Below the pieces are notes generated by a model that did no database searches, was not told where the DNA came from, and worked only from the letters and a program-made list of their open reading frames with translations. 64,000 bases of DNA from an uncultured Halomonas sp. (lineage in GTDB: Bacteria > Pseudomonadota > Gammaproteobacteria > Pseudomonadales > Halomonadaceae): assembly GCF_947500835.1 (NCBI RefSeq), contig NZ_CANMTQ010000006.1:206012-270011 (forward strand), in the 5' to 3' direction. Below, piece by piece: positions 47,038-56,179 of this stretch. Within the stretch, counting starts at the first letter, position 1, and each line of letters begins with the position of its first letter. Position numbers and translations under genes: made by a program.

Positions 47038-48507
47038 TCAGCTCGTCAATGAACGCAGCAGATTCTTGTAATCTTCACGTATGTCCGCACTTTCTTCTTG
47101 CAACGCCTTAATCTTGCGACAAGCGTGTAATACGGTCGTGTGATCCCGTCCGCCAAATGCGTCGCCGATTTCTGGCAGGCTATGATTCGTCAACTCCTTG
47201 GCCAAGGCCATTGCAACCTGTCGAGGACGTGCCACCGAGCGAGAACGCCGTTTAGAAAGCAGATCGGCAATTTTGATCTTGTAATATTCCGCCACCGTGC
47301 GTTGAATATTATCAACACCCACTTGCTTATCTTGCAGTGCCAACAAATCCTTTAGCGATTCTCGAATGAAGTCCTGGGTAATCGGTTTACCCATGAAATG
47401 GGAATCGGCAATGACTTTTTTCAGTGCACCTTCCAGCTCTCGAACGTTAGATCGAATCTTTTGGGCAATAAAGAAAGCGGCATCGTGAGGCAGGTCGACT
47501 TTAGCCTGATCTGCCTTCTTCATCAAAATAGCGACTCGTGTCTCGAGTTCCGGTGGCTCTATTGCGACGGTCAACCCCCATCCGAAGCGCGACTTGAGCC
47601 GTTCTTCCACACCGTTTATTTCCTTGGGATAGCGGTCAGAAGTCAGGATCATCTGCTGGCCACCTTCCAACAACGCATTAAAGGTGTGGAAGAACTCTTC
47701 CTGGGAGCGTTCTTTACCAGCAAAGAACTGGATATCGTCGATAAGCAAAGCGTCAACGCTTCGATAAAAGCGCTTGAAATCATTGATGGCATTGAGCTGT
47801 AACGCCTTGACCATGTCCGCTACGAAGCGCTCTGAGTGAAGATAGATAACGGTGGCATTGTCGCGTAGCAACGCAAGCTGGTTACCCACTGCATGCATCA
47901 AGTGAGTTTTGCCCAACCCTACTCCGCCATAAAGGAAGAGGGGGTTATAGGCTCCTCCGGGGTTTTCGGAAACCTGACGCGACGCTGCTCGTGCCAACTG
48001 GTTCGATTTACCCTCGACAAAGGTATCGAAGGTGAAATTGGGGTTGAGGCCACTTTGATGCTTGAGACTACCCTCGACCTGCACCTGCCGCGCCCCACTA
48101 CGGCCCTCGCGTCGCTTTGATTCGTTGAGCTGCTCGTCCTCGCGTTCATAGGCGTTATCGCTTTTTGAGGAGGTATGTACTGCAGGGGCAATAGGCTTAG
48201 AAGGACGGTTGGCAGAAACGGGGTTCCCTAATTCGCGAGTCTGCGGTTTGGGTGCGGCACGCCGACTGCCCACTGAAAGGGACACCTTGGGCGGTTTGGC
48301 CGGCGATAATTCTCGTAGCAACTCATTGATACGTTTCAAATATTTATCACTTACCCAATCACGTACAAAGCGATTGGGCGCCAACAAGCTCAATTCATTG
48401 GACTCTCCGTCTTCTGCCTGGAGAGGTCGAATCCAGGTATTGAATTGCTGAGAGTTCAATTCGTCTTGTAAGTAGTTTAGACACTGCTGCCAAAGCGCGA
48501 GCGACAC
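47038..48507 (-). CDS. dnaA: Chromosomal replication initiator DnaA
   Basis: AAA+ initiator that melts oriC. The 489 residues start at a GTG (48507) with GAGG just upstream. They show domain I ([26 protein letters not shown]), a long variable linker domain II (about 85-160), domain III with Walker [17 protein letters not shown] and Walker [14 protein letters not shown], and domain IV with the DNA-binding signature [15 protein letters not shown]. It reads away from the adjacent oriC spacer, as in Pseudomonas. Confidence 0.98.
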   Translation of the reverse strand: MSLALWQQCLNYLQDELNSQQFNTWIRPLQAEDGESNELSLLAPNRFVRDWVSDKYLKRINELLRELSPAKPPKVSLSVGSRRAAPKPQTRELGNPVSANRPSKPIAPAVHTSSKSDNAYEREDEQLNESKRREGRSGARQVQVEGSLKHQSGLNPNFTFDTFVEGKSNQLARAASRQVSENPGGAYNPLFLYGGVGLGKTHLMHAVGNQLALLRDNATVIYLHSERFVADMVKALQLNAINDFKRFYRSVDALLIDDIQFFAGKERSQEEFFHTFNALLEGGQQMILTSDRYPKEINGVEERLKSRFGWGLTVAIEPPELETRVAILMKKADQAKVDLPHDAAFFIAQKIRSNVRELEGALKKVIADSHFMGKPITQDFIRESLKDLLALQDKQVGVDNIQRTVAEYYKIKIADLLSKRRSRSVARPRQVAMALAKELTNHSLPEIGDAFGGRDHTTVLHACRKIKALQEESADIREDYKNLLRSLTS

Positions 48508-48563
48508 ACGACCTCACTGTCTAGGTTGCGAATGGCTCGATAGTGTAACGCTCAAGAGGCAAG

Positions 48564-48572
48564 TTATCCACA
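48564..48572 (+). promoter_or_regulatory. DnaA box (TTATCCACA)
   Basis: Perfect consensus, nearest box to dnaA; it may also serve in dnaA autoregulation. Confidence 0.9.
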
Positions 48573-48593
48573 CGAAGAGGGCTAATCAATGCT

Positions 48594-48602
48594 TGTGGAT
48601 AA
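48594..48602 (-). promoter_or_regulatory. DnaA box (TTATCCACA, reverse)
   Basis: TGTGGATAA, perfect consensus in inverted orientation 21 bases from the previous box. Confidence 0.9.
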
Positions 48603-48655
48603 CTAGAGGAAAGAAGGAATATAAATCCCATGTGAAAATGTGCACAGAAATTGAC

Positions 48656-48664
48656 TGTGCATAA
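48656..48664 (-). promoter_or_regulatory. DnaA box (TTATGCACA, relaxed, reverse)
   Basis: TGTGCATAA matches the relaxed consensus TTATNCACA on the reverse strand. Confidence 0.65.
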
Positions 48665-48772
48665 AAAGAGAGTTTTGCACAGGGTTATGTGACTGCTACA
48701 CAGAGCTTCAACACCGCTAGTACACAGAATTTAACAATGCATAAATAATTGATATTACTATATAAAATATGC

Positions 48773-48781
48773 TTATCCACA
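48773..48781 (+). promoter_or_regulatory. DnaA box (TTATCCACA) inside the A/T-rich segment
   Basis: Perfect consensus at the edge of the A/T-rich putative unwinding region, with a CTACCCACA-like degenerate copy just after it. Confidence 0.9.
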
Positions 48782-48952
48782 AAAACTACCCACAGCATTA
48801 ATAACAGCAGTAGTAAGTAAATACCTATATTATTACAGTAATAGGCCCTGGGGTTGGCACCATGCATAAATGACAACGTGCTGATGAAATAGCCTGAATT
48901 GAAACTTATGCGCACACGGAATCTTTTCGGCTGTGGACAAGCAACGGAAAAA

Positions 48953-48981
48953 TTGCACAAAGCGTATGAATTCACTAGAAT
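48953..48981 (+). promoter_or_regulatory. Sigma-70 promoter of rpmH-rnpA
   Basis: TTGCAC (48953-48958) and TAGAAT (48976-48981) with a 17-base spacer, about 95 bases upstream of the rpmH start. Confidence 0.65.
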
Positions 48982-49040
48982 CCCCGCTCTTGAAATGAAT
49001 CTGCTCAGCGCTCCACAACGGCGTTTGGGCAATCTCATGA

Positions 49041-49211
<171 letters not shown>

Positions 49212-49219
49212 GCAACGGA

Positions 49220-49609
49220 TTGTCACGCGTGCCTTGTCAGACGTTTCCTCGAGCTCTACGTCTTTTGACGGCTGGAGACTATCGCCATGTCTTCAGCGGT
49301 GCCGAGTACAAGATTCATGGCAAAGGCCTCCTGGCATTGGCCAGTCACAATTCGTTGGGCCACGTTCGCATAGGTCTTGTATTTAGCAAGAAGAACGTTC
49401 GCCGGGCCGTTGATCGCAATCGTTTAAAGCGGTTTGTTCGAGAATCCGTTCGCCTCCAGCAACAGCGCTTGCCATCGGTGGACGTTGTATTGCTTGCACG
49501 ACGCGGCATCAACGATCTAGACAACGCAACGGTGCAGCGTCAGCTCCATGGCATGTGGCGACGTCTGGAAAAAGAAGCACGTCGACACTCAGTCACCGCT
49601 TCGCTGTAA
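49220..49609 (+). CDS. rnpA: Ribonuclease P protein component
   Basis: Protein subunit of RNase P, which removes 5' leaders from tRNA precursors. About 129 residues containing FPRALRLLTAGDYRHVF, the RNR motif region KKNVRRAVDRNRLKRFVRESVR and VVLLARRGINDLDN. The start is uncertain: a TTG at 49220 or a GTG at 49229 fit the usual N-terminal length and no ATG is available. In most relatives yidD sits between rnpA and yidC; here the gap is only about 100 bases and no YidD frame is present. Confidence 0.93.
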   Translation: MSRVPCQTFPRALRLLTAGDYRHVFSGAEYKIHGKGLLALASHNSLGHVRIGLVFSKKNVRRAVDRNRLKRFVRESVRLQQQRLPSVDVVLLARRGINDLDNATVQRQLHGMWRRLEKEARRHSVTASL

Positions 49610-49712
49610 TGTCGAGCCAGACTAGTGTCTCGTCATGCACGTCACCTCGATGATGCTTGACTTGGCCTGAGAGCGCCTGGCATGTGTCACCACCCTATTG
49701 GGCAGATCCCTC

Positions 49713-51401
49713 ATGGATGTAAAACGACTACTTCTGCTGATTCCACTTGCGGTTCTTGCCTACTTGCTGGTTATTCAATGGAATCAGGATTACGGTCAGC
49801 TTGGCGAACAACCTGGCTCACCAATTGCCAGCGACACACAGCGTGGTGACGCCTCTGGCGATGACGGGCAGGGCCAAGAGAGCCTGGCAGCTCCTGCAAC
49901 CCAAGCCAATGCGCCCACCAGCAACGCCATGCCAGAAGAGGAAGCTGCCAACGACAGCAACAGTCTGATCAGTGTCGTCACGGACGTATTCGATATACGT
50001 ATCGACCCCCAAGGTGGCGATATCGTTTACGCGGCGCTACTCAATCATAAGTACAGTCTGGACTCAGAGCAGCCTTTTGTTCTGTTGTCAGATAACAATG
50101 TACGCAGCTATGTTGCCAAATCCGGGCTTCAGCTTGAGGGTAATGACGGACGGATCCGTTTCACACCCGAGAAAACCTCCTATCGTCTGGATCAAGAGGA
50201 TAAGGCGCTGAGCGTTGACTTGACCGCAACGATCAATGATATCGATATCATCAAGCGCTTTACTTTTACTCACGACAGCTATGCAGTGGACGTGTCCTAT
50301 CATTTGGTCAATGGCAGCGATGCCCCGGTGACCGCACGTTTCATTGGTCAGTTGGCGCGGGACGGAAGTCCGGACCCCTCGTCTGGCGGTGGTGTGGGCA
50401 TGAGTTCTTATCTGGGTGCCGCTTATTCCTCCCCGGACAATCATTACGAGAAGATCGATTTCGACGACATACAGGAAGGCGCTTTCAAGAATCGTGATGT
50501 GGAGGGCGGCTGGGTCGCCATGATCCAGCACTACTTCACTTCTGCCTGGGCGCCGTTACAGAATCAGCAAAACCTTTACTACGCTACCACCGATTCAAAA
50601 GGACGAAATGTCGCAGCCTTCGCGGGTCCGACAGAGAGCATCTCCCCCGGTGGGGAGGCTGACCTGGAGGCCACGCTGTACATGGGTCCCAAGATTCAGG
50701 AGCACCTGGAGAGTGTCGCGCCTTACTTGGAGTTGACCGTCGATTTTGGTTGGCTGTGGTTCCTTGCCAATCCCTTGTTCTGGTTGCTGGACAAGATCCA
50801 CGACCTACTCGGCAATTGGGGTTGGTCGATCGTGATGCTGACGGTGATCGTCAAGATCGTACTGTTCCCTTTATCGGCGACCGCTTACAAGTCGATGGCC
50901 AAGATGCGCAAGCTGGGTCCCGAGATGCAGCGCATCAAGGAGCAGCACGGTAGCGATCGCCAGAAGATGTCCCAGGAGATGATGAAGTTCTACCAGAAGG
51001 AAAAGATCAATCCTCTGGGGGGCTGTCTGCCGATCCTGATCCAGATGCCGGTATTCATTGCCCTTTACTGGATGCTGATGGAATCCGTGGAACTGCGTCA
51101 TGCCCCATTCATGCTGTGGATTCACGATCTGTCGATGAAGGATCCCTATTTCGTGCTGCCGATTTTGATGGGTGTCTCGATGTTCGTTCAGCAACAGCTC
51201 AACCCGACGCCGCCGGATCCCATGCAGGCCAAGATCATGAAGATGCTGCCGATCATCTTCACCTTTTTCTTCCTGTGGTTCCCGGCGGGCCTGGTCATCT
51301 ACTGGATAGTCAACAACACGATTTCGATCATTCAGCAGTGGATCATCACCCGCAAGATCGAGAGTGGTCCTTCGACAGGTAAAAGCACACCAGCGAAGTA
51401 A
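49713..51401 (+). CDS. yidC: Membrane protein insertase YidC
   Basis: Inserts and folds inner-membrane proteins alone or with SecYEG. The 562 residues begin [20 protein letters not shown] (first span) and are followed by the large periplasmic P1 domain (about 55-340; [37 protein letters not shown]). The conserved five-span core includes the cytosolic hairpin [20 protein letters not shown] and [24 protein letters not shown] frame extension of 5 residues is ignored. It ends at the terminator at 51422. Confidence 0.97.
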   Translation: MDVKRLLLLIPLAVLAYLLVIQWNQDYGQLGEQPGSPIASDTQRGDASGDDGQGQESLAAPATQANAPTSNAMPEEEAANDSNSLISVVTDVFDIRIDPQGGDIVYAALLNHKYSLDSEQPFVLLSDNNVRSYVAKSGLQLEGNDGRIRFTPEKTSYRLDQEDKALSVDLTATINDIDIIKRFTFTHDSYAVDVSYHLVNGSDAPVTARFIGQLARDGSPDPSSGGGVGMSSYLGAAYSSPDNHYEKIDFDDIQEGAFKNRDVEGGWVAMIQHYFTSAWAPLQNQQNLYYATTDSKGRNVAAFAGPTESISPGGEADLEATLYMGPKIQEHLESVAPYLELTVDFGWLWFLANPLFWLLDKIHDLLGNWGWSIVMLTVIVKIVLFPLSATAYKSMAKMRKLGPEMQRIKEQHGSDRQKMSQEMMKFYQKEKINPLGGCLPILIQMPVFIALYWMLMESVELRHAPFMLWIHDLSMKDPYFVLPILMGVSMFVQQQLNPTPPDPMQAKIMKMLPIIFTFFFLWFPAGLVIYWIVNNTISIIQQWIITRKIESGPSTGKSTPAK

Positions 51402-51421
51402 GCACTTACTCTCATTCCGCC

Positions 51422-51456
51422 AGCCCTCATCTTTGTTGAGGGCTAGCGTTTTTCTT
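51422..51456 (+). terminator. Terminator between yidC and mnmE
   Basis: AGCCCTCA (51422-51429) pairs with TGAGGGCT (51437-51444) around a 7-base loop and is followed within 5 bases by TTTTTCTTT. It implies that mnmE has its own promoter or relies on read-through. Confidence 0.82.
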
Positions 51457-51495
51457 TCCCGCCTTCACATCGCTGTTTTCTCAAAAGGTCATCCC

Positions 51496-52872
51496 ATGGG
51501 TGATAGCCGATTCTATACACAGGACACCATCGCCGCTTTGGCGACTCCCCCCGGACGCGGCGGCGTCGGCATCATTCGCGTCTCAGGCCCTGCCTGCGAG
51601 TTTATCGCCGGGGAAGTGCTAGGTGAGTGCCCCGTGCCGCGCCATGCGCACTACGGCTCTTTCCTGGCGGAAAAGAACCGTTCACTCGATGAAGGTATCG
51701 CCCTGTACTTTCCAGGGCCCCACTCCTTCACCGGCGAAGACGTACTCGAGTTACAGGGTCATGGCGGACCGGTGATCATGGATTTATTGCTGGCTCATTG
51801 CGTCGAGCTTGGCGCAAGACTTGCGCGACCCGGTGAGTTCTCCGAGCGCGCCTTTCTCAACGACAAGCTCGATCTGGCTCAGGCCGAAGCCATAGCAGAT
51901 CTGATCGATGCCAATTCCCAAGCGGCGGCAGAGAATGCGCTGCGTTCGCTACAGGGGGAGTTTTCTCGTCGCGTGGAAGCCTTGGTGCAGCAATTGATAC
52001 AACTGCGTCTTTACGTCGAGGCAGCCATCGATTTCCCTGAAGAAGAGATCGATTTTCTCGCCGATGGCAGGGTCGCCAGCCAACTTGCAGGCATCCAGGC
52101 CTCTTTGAAGGATGTACGTGAAGCTGCAGGGCAGGGCGCATTGATTCGTGAAGGAATGAGTGTCGTGATTGCCGGGCGTCCCAACGCCGGCAAGTCAAGC
52201 CTGCTCAACGCCCTGACCGAGCAGGATACCGCGATCGTCACCGCTGTCGAAGGCACGACCCGGGATGTGCTGCGGGAGCACATTCACCTCGATGGCATGC
52301 CATTGCACATCATCGATACGGCGGGTCTTCGCGATACACCGGACGCGGTGGAGCAGATTGGTGTCGCTCGAGCCTGGGCGGAGATCGAAAAGGCGGATCG
52401 TGTGCTATTGCTGGTGGATGCGACCACTACCGAAGCACTGGATCCCATGGTGGTATGGCCAGAATTCGTTGGCCGCCTACCGGATCCCGACCGCCTGACG
52501 CTGGTTCGCAACAAGATCGATACCAGCCATGAGCCTGCAGGCCTGGATACTGTCACGACCCCACCGACTGTACGCTTATCGGCCAAGACCGGGGCGGGTA
52601 TTGAGAGTTTGAAAGAACATCTGAAAACCATCATGGGTTACAGCACCACGACAGAAGGGCGCTTCTCCGCTCGTCGTCGCCATCTTGATGCCTTGGCTCG
52701 CGCGGAGTCAGCGCTTACTAACGGCGCAGCCCAGCTACGAGGCCATGGTGCAGGTGAGCTTCTTGCTGAAGACCTGCGTGAGGCGCAGCAAGCGCTAGGG
52801 GAAATAACCGGCGAATTCAGCGCCGATGATTTATTAGGGGAGATTTTCGGGAGTTTTTGTATTGGGAAATGA
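51496..52872 (+). CDS. mnmE: tRNA modification GTPase MnmE (TrmE)
   Basis: With MnmG it installs the 5-carboxymethylaminomethyl group on wobble U34 of several tRNAs. The 458 residues show the N-terminal formyl-THF-binding domain ([22 protein letters not shown]), helical domain, G domain ([26 protein letters not shown]) and the C-terminal FCIGK with the catalytic cysteine. An ATG at 51496 is chosen over a long upstream frame. The expected partner mnmG does not follow; instead an accessory island begins 57 bases later. Confidence 0.97.
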   Translation: MGDSRFYTQDTIAALATPPGRGGVGIIRVSGPACEFIAGEVLGECPVPRHAHYGSFLAEKNRSLDEGIALYFPGPHSFTGEDVLELQGHGGPVIMDLLLAHCVELGARLARPGEFSERAFLNDKLDLAQAEAIADLIDANSQAAAENALRSLQGEFSRRVEALVQQLIQLRLYVEAAIDFPEEEIDFLADGRVASQLAGIQASLKDVREAAGQGALIREGMSVVIAGRPNAGKSSLLNALTEQDTAIVTAVEGTTRDVLREHIHLDGMPLHIIDTAGLRDTPDAVEQIGVARAWAEIEKADRVLLLVDATTTEALDPMVVWPEFVGRLPDPDRLTLVRNKIDTSHEPAGLDTVTTPPTVRLSAKTGAGIESLKEHLKTIMGYSTTTEGRFSARRRHLDALARAESALTNGAAQLRGHGAGELLAEDLREAQQALGEITGEFSADDLLGEIFGSFCIGK

Positions 52873-52929
52873 TTCCAGTTCTACTCATGCTGCTAAGTAT
52901 GCTGACAATGACTGCGGAGATTTTTCACC

Positions 52930-53544
52930 ATGCGTATAACGGCAACCCATCTCGCACAGTGGTCAGACAAGCGTGAAGCCCAAGGAATGCTTCCTGTATT
53001 GGTAAGAAGGTTGATCTCGGCAACAGCTCGCACCACGGCGCTTGCCATGCCGGGTGGCGACTCGGTCAACATACCCGGCTGGGACGGCGTTATAGAAACG
53101 GCAGAGGGAAACCCTTGGGTTCCGAATAGAATCAGTTATTGGGAACTGTGCACTTCAAAAGATCCGGCTTTAAAGGCAGGAAGTGATTTCGAAAAACGTC
53201 TAAAACAAATTTCCGAAGCAGATGCTGCTCGGGTTACTTTCGTTTTTGTGACTCCTCGCCGCTGGCCCGGGAAAGACACATGGCGGAAAAGAGTAAGAAG
53301 CCGCAATGCTTGGGCTGATGTTTGGGTGTGGGACGGAGACGATCTGGAAGCCTGGCTGGAAACCTCTCCTGCAACCGCCTTGTGGTTAGGCATTCAGTTG
53401 GGTATCGCCGGTCACGGCATAGAGGCTGTAGAGAATCACTGGGCGCACTGGAGCAACCAATTACGGCCTCATAAACACAACGACGGACTGCCGCCGAATG
53501 TCGCAGAGACGGAATACTGGAATGCTCAAAAGACGGTGGCCTAA
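52930..53544 (+). pseudogene. N-terminal remnant of a large NTPase/defence-type protein
   Basis: The 204-residue frame starts MRITATHLAQWSDKREAQGML. From memory it resembles the N-terminal 200 residues of very large (more than 1000-residue) bacterial proteins that are usually annotated as hypothetical or ATP-binding. IPGWDGVIETAEG and ISYWELCTSKDPALKAGSDFEKR look like a PD-(D/E)XK-type nuclease fold (Asp, Glu and Lys in order), and VTFVFVTPRRWPGKD, then WDGDDLEAWLE, complete the domain. The frame ends soon after; the NTPase core is absent. The C-terminal end of the same family follows in another frame, so this is a deletion remnant. Confidence 0.6.
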
Positions 53545-54067
53545 AGCACTTGACCACTACATACCCGAAAACCTTCATGTATCAGCAAAAACAGCAGGCT
53601 CCTTAATCCATAGTGGGCGCGGTGTTCCCGGGAGAATCTCCGATGAAAAAATTGGCAGAGCGCTGTTTTTCTCATGGGTCAACAAGGTGCGTGAACTGGC
53701 AAAAGAGAAAGGCCGGGGAGCTGTCACTGATCTGACGGTGGGCACTTGGCTATCCGACTGGCCTCTGAACAAAAATCTGGAATGCTGGCCAGATCCGGTT
53801 ATTGCTGAACTATTGGATAAGGATGACTGCGAAGATATCAGAAGAGGCTTTCATACAGGAGTATGCAATTCCCGAGGCGTTACCTCTCGCATGCCCTACG
53901 ATGGCGGGAAGCAGGAACACGAGGTTGCAGAGAAATTCAGGCACTTTTCCACTCATTGGAAAGATTCGAAACCCAACCTTACCGAGATGATCGAAAGCCT
54001 TGCCAAATCATACGAGCAAGAAGCCCGACGACAGGATGAAGATGGATTATGGTCTCAAGAGAGGTGA
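53498..54067 (+). pseudogene. C-terminal remnant of the same large protein
   Basis: A 189-residue frame overlapping the previous one. Its first 20 or so residues are probably out-of-frame sequence. From about residue 30 the protein contains LTVGTWLSDWPLNKNLECWPD, RRGFHTGVCNSRGVTSR, and GGKQEHEVAEKFRHFSTHWK, then LAKSYEQEARRQDEDG. I associate this ending with the C-terminus of the large NTPase family whose N-terminus is at 52930. The middle (an estimated 900 or more residues) is missing, so neither fragment should be functional unless expressed as a truncated product. Confidence 0.55.
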
Positions 54068-54172
54068 GAGTATGATGGGGTTCATAAATCGTCCAATGTA
54101 GATGGGGCATAGAAATGCTTGGGCGATTTTTGTGTCGTAGATTTAACTATATGACGACGTTCACGATTATTG

Positions 54173-54661
54173 TTATCCCAGTACAAATTGGGCTTCTAGC
54201 TCGTTCAAAAGCTGGAATGTCGTGATATAGGGTACACCGAAGACGTCGCAGATATTTGGAATTTTGACCTTGTTACTGTTTTCGGGAACAGGTATCTCGT
54301 GAGTAACGACAGTACCGCCAATAACAGCCGCCGTTGCGATGAGCCAAGGATCTGCCTTACTGAGGAACTCCGCCACAAATTCTTGCTTTTTTCCTTCCAG
54401 CTCAGCTACATGCTGAGCTACTTCTGCGAACTTCTGCTGAATATCATCGTCTGAAACTGGGATGAACTGGTCCTTCCTGTTCTTGACCCAATCCGAAAGC
54501 TCGTCATCTCCATCAGACAATTCATCATAGACAGTACGGATGCTCGCCAGCGCTGACATTGCATACTGTTGGTCGAGCCAAGACCAATAAGCCGGACAGA
54601 ATGACATCTGGTAATGGAGGTTCTTCGCCTGGATGTAGGTGTTAGCGTCCAGCAAATACAT
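54173..54661 (-). CDS. PIN-like DUF4411 family putative toxin
   Basis: 162-residue protein with the PIN-like pattern: an N-terminal LLDANTYIQAKN with an acidic residue, the middle YDELSDGDDEL, and the C-terminal FLSKADPWLIATAAVIGGTVVTHE carrying further acidic residues. PIN toxins are Mg-dependent RNases. The ATG overlaps the stop of the upstream XRE-ImmA gene (TGATG), so the pair is translationally coupled, antitoxin first. It lies in the accessory island after mnmE. Toxicity is inferred from the family, not shown by the sequence. Confidence 0.8.
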   Translation of the reverse strand: MYLLDANTYIQAKNLHYQMSFCPAYWSWLDQQYAMSALASIRTVYDELSDGDDELSDWVKNRKDQFIPVSDDDIQQKFAEVAQHVAELEGKKQEFVAEFLSKADPWLIATAAVIGGTVVTHEIPVPENSNKVKIPNICDVFGVPYITTFQLLNELEAQFVLG

Positions 54662-55803
54662 CAGATCCCTAATTCTTTAGCATAGTTGGTTATTTTGTGG
54701 GGCTTCATGTTCAGTAAGCTACCTGCATCACGAAGAAGGACGCGGCCACTGAGAGCCTCACTGACGAGCGCCTTAGAGAACGTTTCGCTGATCTGTCCTC
54801 TTTGAGTTCTGTAAAACGTAGGGCCACCCTGAGTTCGTTCACGGTTCCGATAACGTTCCTGGAGGTCGTCGACGTAATTTCGGTATTCGTCTCGGGATAT
54901 TTTCCCGAGTGTCAGCGCTCGCCTTGCGATTACCCATGTACTGACGCGGAAATGGGCCTCCAATACTGGCAAGTTCTCTTTCCAATCTTCGGCGTGTTGC
55001 CAGTGGGTATCAAACTCCGCCTTGGGAACCAAAAATTCCGCCGCTACAGCGTTACAGAAAATCTCTTCTCTTTGGTGGGTATCGGGACTTGCGTCAGAAA
55101 CCCCACTCTTGCCGATCCAGATATGCGCCAATTCATGGATTAAGGTGAACAAGCGTGCGGCTGGGGCATCGGCTTGGTTGACGAAGATCACCGGTGCCAG
55201 AGGATCGGAAATGGCAAAACCGCGAAACTCTTGAACAGATAACGGACGAGAGTGATGACGGATGAATCCCTGCCGCATGACCAGGATGCCCGTCTCTTCG
55301 ATTTTGCGGATGAGTAGGCGCCAGTAATCTTCCCAGTTACCTCGATCGGGATGAGCTGGTATACCGAGCACATGCCGCATGTCCTGGACCACATCAAGGA
55401 TATTGGAGCGAGCAGTGAAACGACCAACATATGGGTTGCGCTCCACACCTTGGTCTCGAAGGTACTCCGCGTACCATTCCTGCCGTCTCAGAACGATCTG
55501 AGCCATTTCGATAAGCTCGGAAGAAGGCCGGTTAGGATGACGCCCGCCGACCGTCCGAAGATCAGGTAACGGTAACGTCTCTTCCGGCGGCTGCTTCAGG
55601 TACAGATAGCCAAACGGAATGTGGGTCTTTGCGGCAAAGTCTTGAGCCTGCTTGAAGGTCGGCGGTTTCTCCGCTCGCTCCCAGGCATCAAGCTTATCGT
55701 CTGGCACCCCCAGTTTGGACGCCAAAGCAGACACACTAAGCTGTGCCCGCTCTCGGGCCCAGGTTAGGATATCTGGATTGATTCTGGCGTAAGTGGTGGC
55801 CAT
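54661..55803 (-). CDS. XRE HTH / ImmA-IrrE metallopeptidase fusion, putative antitoxin-regulator
   Basis: 380-residue protein with an N-terminal XRE helix-turn-helix (about 8-65; LTWARERAQLSVSALASKLGVPDDKLDAWER) and an ImmA/IrrE-type zinc-peptidase domain with HExxH at His223-Glu224-His227 (LIHELAHIW) and a downstream EEIFCNAVAAEFLVP. Such COG2856-XRE proteins are often encoded directly before PIN/DUF4411 or related toxins and probably act as antitoxin and repressor. The ATG at 55803 starts the conserved MATTYARINPDIL; a codon 18 bases earlier is less likely. Confidence 0.85.
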   Translation of the reverse strand: MATTYARINPDILTWARERAQLSVSALASKLGVPDDKLDAWERAEKPPTFKQAQDFAAKTHIPFGYLYLKQPPEETLPLPDLRTVGGRHPNRPSSELIEMAQIVLRRQEWYAEYLRDQGVERNPYVGRFTARSNILDVVQDMRHVLGIPAHPDRGNWEDYWRLLIRKIEETGILVMRQGFIRHHSRPLSVQEFRGFAISDPLAPVIFVNQADAPAARLFTLIHELAHIWIGKSGVSDASPDTHQREEIFCNAVAAEFLVPKAEFDTHWQHAEDWKENLPVLEAHFRVSTWVIARRALTLGKISRDEYRNYVDDLQERYRNRERTQGGPTFYRTQRGQISETFSKALVSEALSGRVLLRDAGSLLNMKPHKITNYAKELGI

Positions 55804-55971
55804 GACTGCTGCTCGGAACAAAATTTATTGAGGCGTAGTGTAAGCTTAGACGGTTTAGGAGCCAACTGGTGCCCTAGGCCATGCATACGCGATGCTGCCA
55901 CCCAGTGAAATGTGAAAAAGCGCAAAATTTACAATTTTCTCCACATTCCCCCGAGCGAACCCCGGTAAGTC

Positions 55972-55988
55972 GTTATCTGATTGATAAC
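55972..55988. promoter_or_regulatory. Dyad GTTATC-N5-GATAAC upstream of gltS
   Basis: A 6-bp inverted repeat with a 5-base centre in the 376-base spacer between the antitoxin gene and gltS. It could be an operator for either. Two TTCACATT/GTGAAATG-like motifs are also present; nothing else in the spacer is recognisable. Confidence 0.35.
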
Positions 55989-56179
55989 TAGTAAAACTTC
56001 ACATTCTGCATCGGGAAGTAAAGCGAAAGACAGCCAGCCTTTTGCTCAACGCTGCATCATCGCCTGAGCAACGGTTGGTATTTTTACCCCCATACTCTAC
56101 CTTTTAAAGAATTCCTTAATTTTACGTATTCAATTTGCATCGATGAGGGCGTCATCGTAAGTGGAAAGGGAGTTCCATC

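Larger units (their letters stand above)
48508..48950. other. oriC: Probable chromosomal replication origin (oriC)
   Basis: The 569-base gene-free spacer between dnaA and rpmH (48508-49076), the position of the Pseudomonas origin. It holds three perfect DnaA boxes (TTATCCACA), one relaxed box and several one-mismatch boxes such as TTGTCCACA (reverse strand, 48932-48940). A very A/T-rich stretch at about 48720-48840 could be the unwinding element. The box cluster and location are seen directly; function as origin is inference from conserved context. The right-hand end carries the rpmH promoter. Confidence 0.85.

Noticed and set aside
49610..49712. YidD pseudogene between rnpA and yidC
   Set aside because: Only about nine residues faintly resemble YidD and the spacer is too short; not enough to annotate.
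55972..55988. The GTTATC dyad as an island attachment site
   Set aside because: No matching direct repeat was found near the left end of the island at 52873-52930, and there is no integrase gene.
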